DNA from: Rhizobiales bacterium Y(2018)
Lineage (GTDB): Bacteria; Pseudomonadota; Alphaproteobacteria; Rhizobiales; Aestuariivirgaceae
Length of the DNA: 64,000 bases
Reading direction: 5' to 3'
NCBI GenBank assembly: GCA_005502925.1
Contig: SCPD01000001.1
Span: 124,001 to 188,000, forward strand
In this document: in pieces, positions 27,130 to 37,746 of the stretch
Position numbering within the stretch: position 1 is the first letter of the stretch
Layout: every line of letters starts with the position of its first letter
Made by a program: the position numbers and the translations under genes
Notes under the pieces: model-generated
Told to the model about the DNA's origin: nothing
What the model saw: only the letters and a program-made list of their open reading frames with translations
The model's database searches: none

Positions 27130-27438
27130 TTAGATCTGCCGCTCTTCAAAAGCGATGAACTGCTCGATCATCTCGCGCCACACGGCCACCGCAAGATCGG
27201 GCTCGACATTGGCGGCGACGGCGAGTTTGCGGATATGGGCCAGCACTTCATCGATCCGGGCCGGAATGCGCGCCGGCAGCTGGGCCGTGCGCTTGATCTC
27301 GATGACTTCCTCGACGCAGCGTTGACGCTTGGCGAGAAGCGCCACGAGCTCGCTGTCGACGCCGTCAATGCGCCGGCGCAGCTTGGCGAGCGCGTCAGCG
27401 GCTTTCTGCTGATGCTGATCGGTCATGGGCAGAGCCAT
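27130..27438 (-). CDS. Chorismate mutase (AroQ type)
   Basis: 102-residue all-helical chorismate mutase that would convert chorismate to prephenate for phenylalanine and tyrosine synthesis. Family residues are visible in LRRRIDGVDSELVALLAKR (helix 1, basic active-site residues), EEVIEIKR and the C-terminal WREMIEQFIAFEERQ. An internal ATG at 27426 (MTDQHQQ) is an equally possible start. It lies 12 bases downstream of the comEC stop in the same direction and converges on the M48 gene with 34 bases between stops. Confidence 0.9.
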   Translation of the reverse strand: MALPMTDQHQQKAADALAKLRRRIDGVDSELVALLAKRQRCVEEVIEIKRTAQLPARIPARIDEVLAHIRKLAVAANVEPDLAVAVWREMIEQFIAFEERQI

Positions 27439-27450
27439 GCACTTTTCACC

Positions 27451-29588
27451 TTAGGGGCGCGATGTGTCCTTGCGACGCGGCTCAGGCCTAATTACCCAGG
27501 GTCGCTCGCCCTGAAGATCACGAGCCGTTTCGATGCGAATGGCATCGCCGTCGATGTAGAGTGCGTGGGCGCCCTTGCGCCAGACCGAGAAGCGGTCGAT
27601 GCGCAGCTTCACCGACCGGCAGCGACCACGCAACGGGAAGGCCGTGACGAGGATATCCGCCTCGGCGCAAGGCAGCGCCATGGCCGGCTCCTCCTTGCCC
27701 ACATAAACCACCCGCTGGCCCTCGACGCTCGCCCGGCAGACATCCTCCACACATGTCCAGCCGGGACGGCGCGTAGCCTCCGCCGGCAGTGCCTCGTCGC
27801 CCTCCAGACGCAGCCACTGGCTCACGGCGAAGCGTCCCCGCCGCGCCTGGACCGGGACCATGTCGCCCTCCACGCCCCGCGCCGCCATGGTTTTGGCCGT
27901 TGCCTCAACATGGATGTCAGGTACTTCTCTCAACCATATGAATACAAAAGATATTACTGACACAAGAAGAGCCGCGCCACGCATGGGACCGCGGGTCAGG
28001 CACAGGACGATCGCCGCCAGGCCCAGCAGAATGGCACTGGGCAGCGGCAGGGTCGGCACCATGCCTTGCGCCTCGGGCAGACTCGCCACCCGATCGGAAA
28101 CGCCCTGCACCCATATAAGTCCCCAATCCATGGCGCGCAGCGGCCAAGCCTCGAGCCCCAAAGGCATCGCCAGGACAGAGATCAGAGCCATCGTCATCAC
28201 GAAGGACATGGCCACAAAGGCCAGAAGATTGGCGATCAACCCATAGGGCGCAAGGCGGCCGAAATGATAGACGGCGGCGATCGATGAAAGGCCGCCGGCC
28301 GCGAGCGAGGTGAAGGCCACGGCCAGAAGGCCATGATACCCCATCGCCATAAGCGCCCGACCGGACCATAGGCAGGCTCCTCCTCCTTCAGCCATTTGCT
28401 CCACACTTCATGGAAGGCGAGAATGCCCATGACCGCGAGAAAGGACATCTGGAAGCTGGCACTGAGCGCCGCCTCGGGAAAGGCGACGAGGATGATCAGG
28501 GCGGCGATGGCGAGGTTGCGCAGCGACAAAGCCGGCCGGTCGCAGAGAATGGCGATGAACATCACCGCCAGCATGATGTAGGAGCGCTGAGTGGCGACCG
28601 ATGCATCGGCCAGGATCATATAGGCGAAGCCCATCGCAAGCCCAGCCACGGCCGCCCATTTCTTGATCGGATAGGACGTGGCAAGCGCCGGTGACAGCGC
28701 CAGGACGGCGCGCACCAGCCAGAAGCACATGCCCGCCACCAGGGTCATATGCAGTCCCGAAATGGAGAGGATGTGGGCCAGTCCCGATGTCTGCAGGCTG
28801 TCATTCACTTCGCGGGGGATGCTGCCCCTTTCGCCGGTGATCAGCGCCTCCGCGACGCCGCTGCGCTCAGGCGGGATCACCGCGCGGATGCGTTCTCCGA
28901 TCGCATCGCGCAAATCCTGCACCGCCGCCTTGAAGCGCAGGCGCCACGACGCATCGCTGCCCTCGCTCGTGATGTTGCCATAAAGGCGGCCGGTCGCGCC
29001 GATGCCCTGGAACCATAAGGTCCGGCCGTGATCATAGCCGCCCGGAATGACCGGGGACGGCAAAGGGAAAAGCTGTGCCTTGGCCTTGATCACCTGCCCC
29101 GGCCGCAAGCGCGTCGTCCCGGAAAGGGTGAGGCGCGCCAGGGACGGCAGGCGGGTGACGCCCTTGCCCTCGAGCACCAGGATGCGGAGGACCACCGCGG
29201 CGCGCTTGGGACCGCGCAGCTCGAAATCCTCGACCACGCCGGTCAGCATGACCTCACCAGTCGGCGCCCTGATTGCGGGGTTCGCGACCCATTCGGTCCT
29301 GAGCTTGGCAAGACTGAACCCCAGAAGCCCCAGAAGCAGGATCGTCGCAACGAGACCACGCCGCAGCCGGACGAGCCAGATGAGAAGCGCCAGGAGAAGG
29401 AGAAGCGCGGCGAAGGTCCAGGAGGACGGCTCGCGCGGCAGCGCGAAATAACCCCAGATGCCGACCATCAGACACACCGGCGACCAGAGAAAGAAGGTAC
29501 CGGACTGGCGGACAAGGACGGATTTCGCCCAGGCGCGCCAATCGGGCCGCTCCTTTTCCGCGACGACATCCTGAACCCAGTCCGCCAC
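27451..29588 (-). pseudogene. comEC: ComEC/Rec2 competence protein, split by a frameshift
   Basis: ComEC is the inner-membrane channel for DNA uptake in transformation. The first part (29588 to about 28340) encodes the N-terminal DUF4131 membrane and OB region and the competence domain start (SGLAHILSISGLHMTLVAG). The second part, in another frame, continues at GLLAVAFTSLAAGGLSSIAAVYHFGRLAPYGLIANLLA down to 27451. The two frames join naturally if one G were added to the four-base G run (CCCC at 28339-28342, plus strand), restoring WRWGYHGLLAV. As read, the first frame stops at 28236, about 35 wrong residues later. The C-terminal beta-lactamase-like region is short. Either a real frameshift mutation or a sequencing error in a homopolymer. 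Confidence 0.8.
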
Positions 29589-29670
29589 GCACCGCCCCTT
29601 ACACAGGCCGGGGCACTATGCTAAGCCCCGCCCAACATCCCGAACCCCATATTTGCCAAGAAAAGCGGCC

Positions 29671-31095
29671 ATGTCATCGTCCGTCATCACACGTTTTGCC
29701 CCCTCGCCCACCGGCTTCCTGCATATCGGCGGCGGCCGCACCGCTCTGTTCAACTGGGCCTATGCCAAGAACCAGGGCGGCAAGATGCTGCTGCGCATCG
29801 AGGATACCGACCGCGAGCGCTCCACGCCTGAGGCCGTGGATGCGATCCTGGACGGCTTGACCTGGCTCGGCCTCGACTGGGACGGCGAAGCCGTGTCGCA
29901 ATATGCGCGCGCCTCGCGCCATCGCGAGGTGGCGGAGATCCTGCTCGCCAAGGGGCATGCCTATCGCTGCTATTGCAGCCCTGAGGAATTGCAGGCGATG
30001 CGCGACAAGGCCGAGGCCGAAAAGCGCCCGCTGCGTTATGACGGCACCTGGCGCGACCGCGATCCCGCCACCGCGCCCGCCGGCGTCAAGCCGGTGATCC
30101 GCTTCAAGTCGCCCCAGCAGGGCGAGACGGTGATCGATGACCATGCCCAGGGCCGCGTCGTGTTCCAGAACAAGGAGCTCGACGATCTGATCATCCTGCG
30201 CTCGGACGGCAACCCGACCTACAATCTCTCCGTCGTGGTCGATGATCACGATATGGGCGTCACCCATATCATCCGCGGCGTCGACCATCTCACCAATGCG
30301 GCGCGCCAGACGCAGATCTACAAGGCGATGGGCTGGCACGTGCCGGAGATGACTCATGTGCCGCTCATCCATGGGCCCGACGGCGCCAAGCTGTCGAAGC
30401 GCCACGGCGCGCTCGGCGTCGAGGCCTATCGCGCCATGGGCTATCTGCCGGCGGCAATGCGCAACTATCTCGCCCGCCTCGGCTGGAGCCATGGCGACGA
30501 CGAGATCTTCTCGACCGAGCAGATGGTCGCCTGGTTCGGTCTCGATGCGATCGGCAAGTCGGCCGCGCGCTTCGATTTCGTGAAGCTCGAGAATCTCAAC
30601 GGCCACTATATGCGCGGCACGCCCGATGCCGAGCTGCTCGCGGCATTCATCACCTTCCTGCCGCATGTCGCGGGTGGCCCTGAAATGCTCGGCCGCATCG
30701 ACGCCGGCATGAAGGCGAAACTCCTGCGCGCCATGCCGGGCCTCAAGGAGCGCGCCAAGACTCTCGTCGATCTGATGAAGAGCGCTCAGTTCCTGTTTGC
30801 CGAGCGCCCGCTGGCGCTCGATGACAAAGCGCGGCAGATCATGGCGGATGGCGGCGTCGCCGCGCTGACGGCGCTTCTGCCGGTGCTCGAGGCCACGGAG
30901 TGGAACGTCCAGAGTCTCGAAGCGGCGGTCAAGACGCATGCGGAGACGACCGGCGCCAAGCTCGGCAAGCTGGCGCAACCTTTGCGCGCGGCGCTGACGG
31001 GAACCAGCACGTCACCTGGTATCTTCGATGTGCTCGACGTTCTGGGCCGTACGGAGTCATTAAACCGTATTGCTGATGCCCTTAAGTCTGGTTGA
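29671..31095 (+). CDS. gltX: Glutamyl-tRNA synthetase
   Basis: Class I aminoacyl-tRNA synthetase charging tRNA-Glu. The 474-residue product begins [21 protein letters not shown] with the HIGH-type motif at about residue 18, and the KMSKS-type loop is [11 protein letters not shown] near residue 245. A TTG six codons upstream (29653) is in frame but the ATG gives the family start. The gene diverges from comEC by 82 bases and is followed by gltA, the standard rhizobial order. Many rhizobia carry two gltX copies; a single copy would not exclude a role in charging tRNA-Gln as well. Confidence 0.97.
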   Translation: MSSSVITRFAPSPTGFLHIGGGRTALFNWAYAKNQGGKMLLRIEDTDRERSTPEAVDAILDGLTWLGLDWDGEAVSQYARASRHREVAEILLAKGHAYRCYCSPEELQAMRDKAEAEKRPLRYDGTWRDRDPATAPAGVKPVIRFKSPQQGETVIDDHAQGRVVFQNKELDDLIILRSDGNPTYNLSVVVDDHDMGVTHIIRGVDHLTNAARQTQIYKAMGWHVPEMTHVPLIHGPDGAKLSKRHGALGVEAYRAMGYLPAAMRNYLARLGWSHGDDEIFSTEQMVAWFGLDAIGKSAARFDFVKLENLNGHYMRGTPDAELLAAFITFLPHVAGGPEMLGRIDAGMKAKLLRAMPGLKERAKTLVDLMKSAQFLFAERPLALDDKARQIMADGGVAALTALLPVLEATEWNVQSLEAAVKTHAETTGAKLGKLAQPLRAALTGTSTSPGIFDVLDVLGRTESLNRIADALKSG

Positions 31096-31156
31096 CCGTC
31101 ATGGTGCACTGCAATAAACTTTGGTCATATAACGGATAACGGCAGGGACAGAAGAT

Positions 31157-32488
31157 ATGACAACAACAGCCGCGACCAAGAAAACCGAAGATGTGGCGCA
31201 GAGCGCCGCCACCCTCACCATAGACAACAAATCGTATGAGCTGCCGGTCCGCAAAGGAACGGTCGGACCCGACGTCGTCGATATCGGCCACCTCTATCGC
31301 GATGCCGGCGTGTTCACTTACGATCCGGGCTTCACCTCGACGGCGGCGTGTGAGTCCGACATCACCTATATCGACGGTGATGCCGGCGTGCTGCTCTATC
31401 GCGGCTATCCGATCGACCAGCTCGCCGAGCACGGCGATTTCCTCGAGACCTGTTACCTGCTTTATTACGGCGACCTACCGACGCCGGCGCAGCGGCGCGA
31501 ATTCGAACATGCGATCACCATGCATACGATGATCCATGAGCAGATGAGCCGTTTCTATCAGGGCTTCCGGCGCGACGCGCATCCGATGGCGGTGATGGTC
31601 GGCGTGGTCGGCGCGATGTCGGCCTTCTATCACGACTCGACCGACATCAACGATCCCAGGCAGCGCGAGATCGCGTCGCGCCGCATGATCGCCAAGCTGC
31701 CGACGATCGCGGCGATGGCCTTCAAATATCACATCGGCCAGCCCTTCGTTTATCCGAAGAACGAGCTGTCCTACGCGGCCAACTTCCTGCGCATGTGCTT
31801 CGCCGTGCCGTGCGAGGAATACAAGGTCAATCCGATCCTGGCGCGCGCCATGGACCGCATCTTCATCCTGCATGCCGATCACGAGCAGAACGCATCCACC
31901 TCGACGGTCAGGCTCGCCGGCTCGTCGGGCGCCAATCCCTTCGCCTGCATCGCTGCCGGCATCGCCTGCCTGTGGGGCCCGGCGCATGGCGGCGCCAATG
32001 AGGCGGCGCTCAAGATGCTGGAAGAGATCGGTGACGCCAACAAGATCCCGGAATTCATCTCCAAGGTGAAGGACAAGAGCTCGCATATCCGCCTGATGGG
32101 CTTCGGCCATCGCGTCTACAAGAACTACGATCCGCGCGCCAAGATCATGCAGAAGACGGCGCATGAGGTCCTGGGCGAGCTCGGCATCAAGGACGATCCG
32201 CTGCTCGACGTGGCGCGTGAGCTCGAGCGCGTCGCCCTCAATGACAGCTACTTCATCGAGCGCAAGCTCTATCCGAATGTCGACTTCTATTCGGGCATCA
32301 TCCTCCGGGCGCTCGGCTTCCCGACCAGCATGTTCACCGTGCTCTTCGCGGTGGCGCGCACGGTGGGCTGGATCGCCCAGTGGAAGGAGATGATCGAGGA
32401 TCCGTCGCAGCGCATCGGCCGGCCGCGCCAGCTTTACACCGGGTCGCCGCAGCGCGACTATGTGCAGATGAGCAAGCGCGGCAAGTAG
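31157..32488 (+). CDS. gltA: Citrate synthase (type II)
   Basis: Condenses acetyl-CoA and oxaloacetate into citrate at the entry of the TCA cycle. The 443 residues match the hexameric NADH-sensitive gammaproteobacterial/alphaproteobacterial class. Active-site regions are [30 protein letters not shown] and the later [10 protein letters not shown] with the catalytic aspartate. The N-terminal domain ([14 protein letters not shown]) is typical of this class. It starts 61 bases after gltX and is followed by a terminator-like hairpin. Confidence 0.97.
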   Translation: MTTTAATKKTEDVAQSAATLTIDNKSYELPVRKGTVGPDVVDIGHLYRDAGVFTYDPGFTSTAACESDITYIDGDAGVLLYRGYPIDQLAEHGDFLETCYLLYYGDLPTPAQRREFEHAITMHTMIHEQMSRFYQGFRRDAHPMAVMVGVVGAMSAFYHDSTDINDPRQREIASRRMIAKLPTIAAMAFKYHIGQPFVYPKNELSYAANFLRMCFAVPCEEYKVNPILARAMDRIFILHADHEQNASTSTVRLAGSSGANPFACIAAGIACLWGPAHGGANEAALKMLEEIGDANKIPEFISKVKDKSSHIRLMGFGHRVYKNYDPRAKIMQKTAHEVLGELGIKDDPLLDVARELERVALNDSYFIERKLYPNVDFYSGIILRALGFPTSMFTVLFAVARTVGWIAQWKEMIEDPSQRIGRPRQLYTGSPQRDYVQMSKRGK

Positions 32489-32511
32489 CTGCCCTCCAGT
32501 ACTGGACGATG

Positions 32512-32536
32512 ATGGCCGGGCCGAAAACCCGGCCAT
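32512..32536 (+). terminator. Hairpin after gltA
   Basis: A perfect nine-bp GC-rich stem (ATGGCCGGG at 32512-32520 with CCCGGCCAT at 32528-32536) with a seven-base loop, 23 bases past the gltA stop and followed by the T-containing TATCTTAT. It fits a weak intrinsic terminator. Confidence 0.6.
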
Positions 32537-32564
32537 TATCTTATGAAGATGGACGAACCGCCAG

Positions 32565-33587
32565 ATGCTCGCGATCCCGCTCCCCTTTGTGATAGCGCTG
32601 CTGCTGGTCATCCTGCTGATCCGGATGCTCGCCCAAAGCGAGGCATTCCTCAGGCCGGCTCCCATCTTCACGGGCGCGTGCATTCTCCTGGTCACGGCGG
32701 TCGGATTGCGCTGGACGGTCGATCTTCAGATCGTGCGGTTTTTCCAGCCGGTGGCCGCGGCCCTGCTTCCACCCATCGCATGGCTCTGCTTCTCAGATCT
32801 CAGGCAAGGGCCCTCGCGCGGAAAATGGCTTCACTTTCTGCCGGCGGCGCTCTTCCTGATCCTCTCGGCGACCTGGCAAAGCTGGCATCCGCCAATCGAT
32901 TTACTGCTCGCCCTTCTGTACTTCGGCTACGGCTTCGCGCTGCTCCACCGCGCCTATGCCGGACTGGACAGTTTCGAGGGCGCGCGTCTCACCGATGCTG
33001 CCGGCGCGCAAAAGGCGGCCTTGCTGGCGGGGGCCCTGTTGATGTTCTCGGGCGCGGTCGATCTCGCGATCGTGGCCGACTTTCACTTCTACCAAGGCAA
33101 CCATGCCGTCTCGATCGTCGGGATATCGAACATCATCGTGCTTCCAGTACTGGCCTATGCGATTGCGATCATCGGGCGGAGCGTTCCGGAAGCCGAGACT
33201 CAGGACGAAGCACCTGCAAGTCCCGCAATCGTTACGGCGCCACCGGATGACGGACGGATCATCGACGCGATCGAGACGGCCATGCGGGACAAGCAATTGT
33301 TCCGCGATCCGGATCTGACCTTGACCCGCCTGGCGCGAAAGATCGGGATCCCGGCGCGCCAGATCTCGGGCGCCGTCAACCGCCTCGGGCGCAATGTCTC
33401 GCACCATGTCAATGAATACCGGATCAAGGAAGCGCAGCGGTTGCTGGGCGAGACCGATCTGACGGTCACCTCCGTCATGTTCGAATGCGGCTTCCAGACG
33501 AAGTCCAATTTCAACCGCGAATTTGCGCGCGTGACGGGCATGACCCCGAGCGACTATCGCCGCTCGGGTGCTGCAACGAAAAGCTGA
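32565..33587 (+). CDS. Membrane-anchored AraC-family regulator
   Basis: 340-residue protein with an N-terminal half of six or seven hydrophobic segments (about residues 1-205, starting LPFVIALLLVILLI) and a C-terminal AraC-type double helix-turn-helix (about 225-335, with LTRLARKIGIPARQISGAVNRL and the second HTH ending FQTKSNFNREFARVTGMTPSDYR). Such proteins are thought to sense a membrane or extracellular cue and act on DNA while membrane-bound. Its stop abuts the stop of the secreted hydrolase gene with no base between. It occupies the place where lpx genes usually follow gltA. Confidence 0.88.
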   Translation: MLAIPLPFVIALLLVILLIRMLAQSEAFLRPAPIFTGACILLVTAVGLRWTVDLQIVRFFQPVAAALLPPIAWLCFSDLRQGPSRGKWLHFLPAALFLILSATWQSWHPPIDLLLALLYFGYGFALLHRAYAGLDSFEGARLTDAAGAQKAALLAGALLMFSGAVDLAIVADFHFYQGNHAVSIVGISNIIVLPVLAYAIAIIGRSVPEAETQDEAPASPAIVTAPPDDGRIIDAIETAMRDKQLFRDPDLTLTRLARKIGIPARQISGAVNRLGRNVSHHVNEYRIKEAQRLLGETDLTVTSVMFECGFQTKSNFNREFARVTGMTPSDYRRSGAATKS

Positions 33588-34613
33588 TTATTCGGTGGGC
33601 ATCGCCGTGGCCAGAAAACCGATCACGAGATAAGCCACCTCACGATGAATTTCCTCGCGGCTTCGTGTGCCGCCATCCCTGCAGGCGACGCCGTTGCCGG
33701 GCTCTTCCTTCTCAATGAGCTCGACCGCACCCGGCTTGCAAAGTCCCATGAAGCTGAAATGCATGGCATCGGGAATTTCCACGTAAGTCGAAGATGATTT
33801 CGGCAGATGGTCGGCGAGGTAACCCGACTCGAGCTTGGGCGGTAATCCCCCGATATCGATGCCCGCCGCGATCACCAGAGAAGGAACCTGCAAGGCGGCC
33901 AGGCTTTCGGGCGAGAAGCCTCTGGCCAATCCGAGATCGAGAGACACGAAGGCTTTGAGGCGCGGGTCACGCATATCCCTTTCGAGTTCGGGCCGCGCGA
34001 GCCCGAGCGCTTCCTTGAGCGCGCAGGCGCGAGGACTGGCCTTGCTCTGACAGTCCTTTTCAAATCGCTCCCCATCAAAACGCGCGCCGGCCAAGGCGGT
34101 AACCGTCCAGCCCCCCAATGAATGGCCAATCGCGGCAACCCGGTTCATATCGACGCCGCCCGCGAGACCGCTATTCCCGGCCAGGCCGTCGATGATCCGG
34201 CTCAGATCGCGCGGACGCTCCCATAGCGTGGCCGCCCGTGACGGGTCCTGGTCGAATGTCGTCGTACCGGGATGGTCGGGCGCGGCAACGATATAGCCGC
34301 GCGCTGCGAGCCCCATGGCCAGCCAGCTCGGATTGCGCCAGCTGCCGCCATAGCCGTGCGACAGCAGGATGAGCGGGCGGCGTCCCGGCGCCGGAGCGGC
34401 ATCGCGGATCACCGGAACTCCATAGAAGGCGCGATTCTCGCCGACGACGGCCGTCTCCTCCTCGCTCCCGGTGGGATACCACACGCTTACATGCAGCGGC
34501 CGCGTCCCCTCCTTGTCCATGGTGGTTTCATGGAAGCCGATGACGTCGGTAGCGTGAGTAAATGTCGTGGCCAGCAGCCAGAAGCCAGCCGCGCAAAATG
34601 AAAGCTTGATCAT
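33588..34613 (-). CDS. Secreted alpha/beta hydrolase (PAF-acetylhydrolase/dienelactone hydrolase-like)
   Basis: 341-residue hydrolase with a signal peptide (MIKLSFCAAGFWLLATTFTHA). The fold shows VSVWYPT, LILLSHGYGG (oxyanion region), the nucleophile elbow AIGHSLGGWT with S165, and a late DAMHFSFMG with the likely catalytic histidine, a pattern of platelet-activating-factor acetylhydrolase-like and cutinase-like lipases. Four to five cysteines in the mature part could form disulfides in the periplasm. It is convergent with the AraC gene and about 100 bases downstream of fabZ in the same direction. Substrate unknown. Confidence 0.85.
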   Translation of the reverse strand: MIKLSFCAAGFWLLATTFTHATDVIGFHETTMDKEGTRPLHVSVWYPTGSEEETAVVGENRAFYGVPVIRDAAPAPGRRPLILLSHGYGGSWRNPSWLAMGLAARGYIVAAPDHPGTTTFDQDPSRAATLWERPRDLSRIIDGLAGNSGLAGGVDMNRVAAIGHSLGGWTVTALAGARFDGERFEKDCQSKASPRACALKEALGLARPELERDMRDPRLKAFVSLDLGLARGFSPESLAALQVPSLVIAAGIDIGGLPPKLESGYLADHLPKSSSTYVEIPDAMHFSFMGLCKPGAVELIEKEEPGNGVACRDGGTRSREEIHREVAYLVIGFLATAMPTE

Positions 34614-34715
34614 GAGAGCCTCTTTTTGGAATGAGCTCGGCTTTCATGATCGAGGGATGAGGCTCAAGAGACCTCGAACGCGATCCAGTACGCGGAAAAA
34701 TGACGGCGGCAGCGC

Positions 34716-35192
34716 CTACTGGCCGCGCTCGTTCATGAGCATGGCGCCGATCTCGGCCTCGGCCACCTTCTTGCCGTCGACGATCGCCTCGGCCGCGTAG
34801 CGCCAGACCGGCGGGCGGCGCTGGATCAGCTTGACCGGGAAACGCACCGTGTCGCCCGGCACCACCGGCTTGCGGAAGCGCGCCTTGTCGATCGACATGA
34901 AGAACACCAGCTTGCCGGCATGCTCATCGCCCAGGTGATTGAGCACCAGGGCGCCGGCGGTCTGGGCCATGCATTCGATGAGCAGCACCCCCGGCATGAC
35001 CGGCCGGCCGGGGAAATGTCCCTGGAAGAACGGCTCGTTCATGGTCACGTTCTTGATGCCGACGCCCGATTGCTCGCCGTCGAGATCGACCAGCCGGTCG
35101 ATCAGCAGGAACGGATATCGATGCGGCAGAAGCTGCATGATCCGTCCAATATCGGCGCTCCCCAGCGCTCTCGGTTCCCCAGTGTCAGGCAT
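34716..35192 (-). CDS. fabZ: 3-hydroxyacyl-ACP dehydratase FabZ
   Basis: Dehydrates 3-hydroxyacyl-ACP in type II fatty acid synthesis. The 158 residues carry the hot-dog-fold motif with the active-site histidine in FQGHFPGRPVMPGVL and the catalytic glutamate in LLIECMAQTAG. The start at 35192 (MPDTGEP) is favoured because TGAGG lies nine bases upstream; ATG at 35201 is too close to that site. In rhizobia fabZ normally sits between lpxD and lpxA. Here it follows bamA directly (77 bases) and lpxA is not downstream. Confidence 0.95.
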   Translation of the reverse strand: MPDTGEPRALGSADIGRIMQLLPHRYPFLLIDRLVDLDGEQSGVGIKNVTMNEPFFQGHFPGRPVMPGVLLIECMAQTAGALVLNHLGDEHAGKLVFFMSIDKARFRKPVVPGDTVRFPVKLIQRRPPVWRYAAEAIVDGKKVAEAEIGAMLMNERGQ

Positions 35193-35269
35193 GCCGTACA
35201 TCCTCAAACGACAACGGACGGCATCTGGTGCCGTCCGTTGCAACCTTTATCGCTTTGCCGGTGCTCAGT

Positions 35270-37639
35270 CTAGAAGCGCGTGCCGACCGAGAAGCGGAAC
35301 AGTTCTTCCTCGTCATAGTCGGCCTTGATCAGTGGATAGGCCACATCGACGCGGAGCGGTCCGAAGGGCGATTGCCAGATCACACCGGCGCCGACCGACA
35401 AGCGCAGCTCAGGCGTGTCATTCACTTCGCATTTCTGTCCTGCCGCCGGCTTGCTCGGATTGATGCGGCACAGGCCATTGACCGTCGCATCCATCGTCTC
35501 TTCGGGCGCGCCAAACACTGTACCGAAATCGGTAAAGACCGCGCCTTCCAGGCCGAATTCCTCCGGCAGGCCAAGCGGGAAGGTCGTTTCGACCGTGCCG
35601 ATGGCATAGGTCTGGCCGCCGATCGCGTCCGAATCGCCACGGGTATTGTCCATGCGCGGACCGACACCGCCGCGCTGGAAGCCGCGGAACGAGTCGGACC
35701 CCTTGAAGAAGCGGTCCTGGATCGGGATGTCGTCGCTGGTCAGCGGTTCCATATGCCCGGCATTGGCCTCGAGCTTCAGCACCACGCCGTCGAAGAGCAG
35801 CGGCATGAAGTAATAGGCCGAGGTGTCGAGGCTGGCATAATAGACGTCACCGCCGAGGCCCGCGACTTCGAGCGTGCCCTTGCCGCGGAAGCCCTTGGTC
35901 GGGCGCGACGGGTTATCGAGATCGTCATAGACATAGCCGCTGGCGATGGACGACTTCCAGGTCACGCCTTCCGAGTCGAGGATGGCGGGCGACACATTGG
36001 CGCCGTCGTCGATGGTGATCTCGCGGCGGGCCAGCGTGTATCTGAAGCTGAGCGACTGCCATTCGTCGAGACGGAAGCCGGTGCGCAGCGCGCCGCCATA
36101 GCGGGTGCTGTCATAGCTCGTCGTATCCGTGTCGCTCGACCGGGTGGCGAAGAGATCGAAGCCCGCCGACAGCGGCATGTCGAGGAAATACGGCTCGGTG
36201 AAGCTGAAATCGACCTGCTGACGGTCCCAGCTCAGCTGGGTGTCGAGACGGACATTCTGGCCGCGGCCGAGCAGGTTGCGCTCGCTGACGCTGATGCCAC
36301 CGATGACACCGTCCGAGGTGGAGTAGCCGGCCGTCAGGTTGAGGGAGCCGGTCGACTTCTCCACCACTTCGACGATCAGCACGACCTTGTCGGGCGCCGA
36401 GCCCGGCTCTTCACGCATGTCGATCTTCTCGAAGAAGTCGAGAGAGGTCAGGCGGCGGCGGCCACGCTCGACCAGCACGCGGTTATAGGCATCGCCTTCG
36501 AACAGGCGGAGCTCGCGGCGGATCACCTCGTCGAGGGTGCGCGTATTGCCGATGATGTCGATGCGCTCGATGTAGGTACGCGGACCTTCGGTGATGTTGT
36601 AGGTGATGTCGAGAGCGCGGTTCGGCTCGTCTTTCTTGATGTCCGGCTCGACCTTGGCGAAGGCATAGCCCGCCTTGCCGGCCTCGATCGTGATGTTCTC
36701 GACCGACTTGTCGACCTTGGTCGCGTCATAGTCCTCGCCGGGGCTCAGCTGGACGGCTTTGCGCAGCTGCTCTTCGTCGAGATTGGTGTCACCCTTGTTC
36801 ACGGCGACGCTGTTGACCTTGTAGAGCGGGCCCTCTTCCACCGTGAAGGTGATGTAGAAGCTCTCGCCATCAGGAGCCAGCTCGGCATCGGCCGAAATCA
36901 CCCGGAAGTCGGCAAAACCGTTCTTCAGGTAATAGCGGCGGAGCAATTCCTTATCGTAGTTCAGCCGGTCGGGATCATAGCGGTCCGAGGTGGACATGAA
37001 TTTCCACCAGGAGTGCTCCGTGGTGGTGATCGCCGAACGCAGGTCGCTGTCGCTGAACGCCTCATTGCCGACGAAAGTGATGGCCTTGACCTTGGTCTCG
37101 GAACCCTCGGTGATCTCATAGATGAGGTCGACGCGGTTCTGGGGCAAGCGGATGATCTTGGGCTCGACGCGGGCCGAGTAGAAGCCCGAGCGGCGATAGA
37201 CGGCGATGATTCGCTGGACGTCGCTCTGCACCTTGGCGCGCGTGAACATCGTGCGCTCTTTGAGCTCGACTTCCTTCTCGAGGTCCTTGTCCTTGACTTC
37301 GCTGTTACCTTCGAAATTCACCCGGTTGATCATCGGGTTCTCTTCGACGACCACGACAAGGTTACTGCCGCGGCGGAAGATCCGGACGTCGGAAAACAGG
37401 CCGGTCTGGAACAGGGTCTTCAGCGATTCGTCGATCTTCTCGGAATCGAACTGGTCACCCGCGCCGATCTGCATATAGGAAAGGACGGTTTCCGCCTCGA
37501 TGCGCTGATTGCCCTCGACGATGATGCGGCCGATGGTTTGAGCCTGGGCTGTCGACACGAACCCCTGAGGCGCCATGACTGGCAGGGCGAAGGACAACAC
37601 GCACGCAAAAACTGCGACGATGACTGACTGGTAACGCAT
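35270..37639 (-). CDS. bamA: Outer membrane protein assembly factor BamA
   Basis: Omp85-family outer-membrane protein that folds and inserts beta-barrels. The 789 residues comprise a signal peptide ending STAQAQ, five POTRA domains (from TIGRIIVEGNQRIEAETVLSYM; later units open with FEGNSEVKDKDLE, FVGNEAFSDSDL and IIGNTRTLDEVI), and a C-terminal barrel of about 370 residues with the FRGF-type motif (SFRGFQRGGVGPR) and the final FSVGTRF with terminal phenylalanine. It lies 107 bases downstream of rseP. Downstream lpxD, usual in this block, is missing. Confidence 0.97.
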   Translation of the reverse strand: MRYQSVIVAVFACVLSFALPVMAPQGFVSTAQAQTIGRIIVEGNQRIEAETVLSYMQIGAGDQFDSEKIDESLKTLFQTGLFSDVRIFRRGSNLVVVVEENPMINRVNFEGNSEVKDKDLEKEVELKERTMFTRAKVQSDVQRIIAVYRRSGFYSARVEPKIIRLPQNRVDLIYEITEGSETKVKAITFVGNEAFSDSDLRSAITTTEHSWWKFMSTSDRYDPDRLNYDKELLRRYYLKNGFADFRVISADAELAPDGESFYITFTVEEGPLYKVNSVAVNKGDTNLDEEQLRKAVQLSPGEDYDATKVDKSVENITIEAGKAGYAFAKVEPDIKKDEPNRALDITYNITEGPRTYIERIDIIGNTRTLDEVIRRELRLFEGDAYNRVLVERGRRRLTSLDFFEKIDMREEPGSAPDKVVLIVEVVEKSTGSLNLTAGYSTSDGVIGGISVSERNLLGRGQNVRLDTQLSWDRQQVDFSFTEPYFLDMPLSAGFDLFATRSSDTDTTSYDSTRYGGALRTGFRLDEWQSLSFRYTLARREITIDDGANVSPAILDSEGVTWKSSIASGYVYDDLDNPSRPTKGFRGKGTLEVAGLGGDVYYASLDTSAYYFMPLLFDGVVLKLEANAGHMEPLTSDDIPIQDRFFKGSDSFRGFQRGGVGPRMDNTRGDSDAIGGQTYAIGTVETTFPLGLPEEFGLEGAVFTDFGTVFGAPEETMDATVNGLCRINPSKPAAGQKCEVNDTPELRLSVGAGVIWQSPFGPLRVDVAYPLIKADYDEEELFRFSVGTRF

Positions 37640-37746
37640 CCCTTGTATTCAATCCCCTGCTACGCGTAGTTCCCGAAGAATCCCCTCACCCGGGTTGCTT
37701 TTTACGCTCTTTCCGAATGAATGCAAATGAAGATTTTTGCCTTATT

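Noticed and set aside
28339-28342. Programmed ribosomal frameshift in comEC
   Set aside because: A four-G run without a recognisable slippery heptamer or downstream structure is weak support; a mutation or sequencing error is simpler.
35228-37627. A 799-codon open frame on the plus strand
   Set aside because: It lies wholly opposite bamA, is rich in Asp, Glu, Arg and His as expected for an antisense frame of high-GC coding DNA, and shows no domain.
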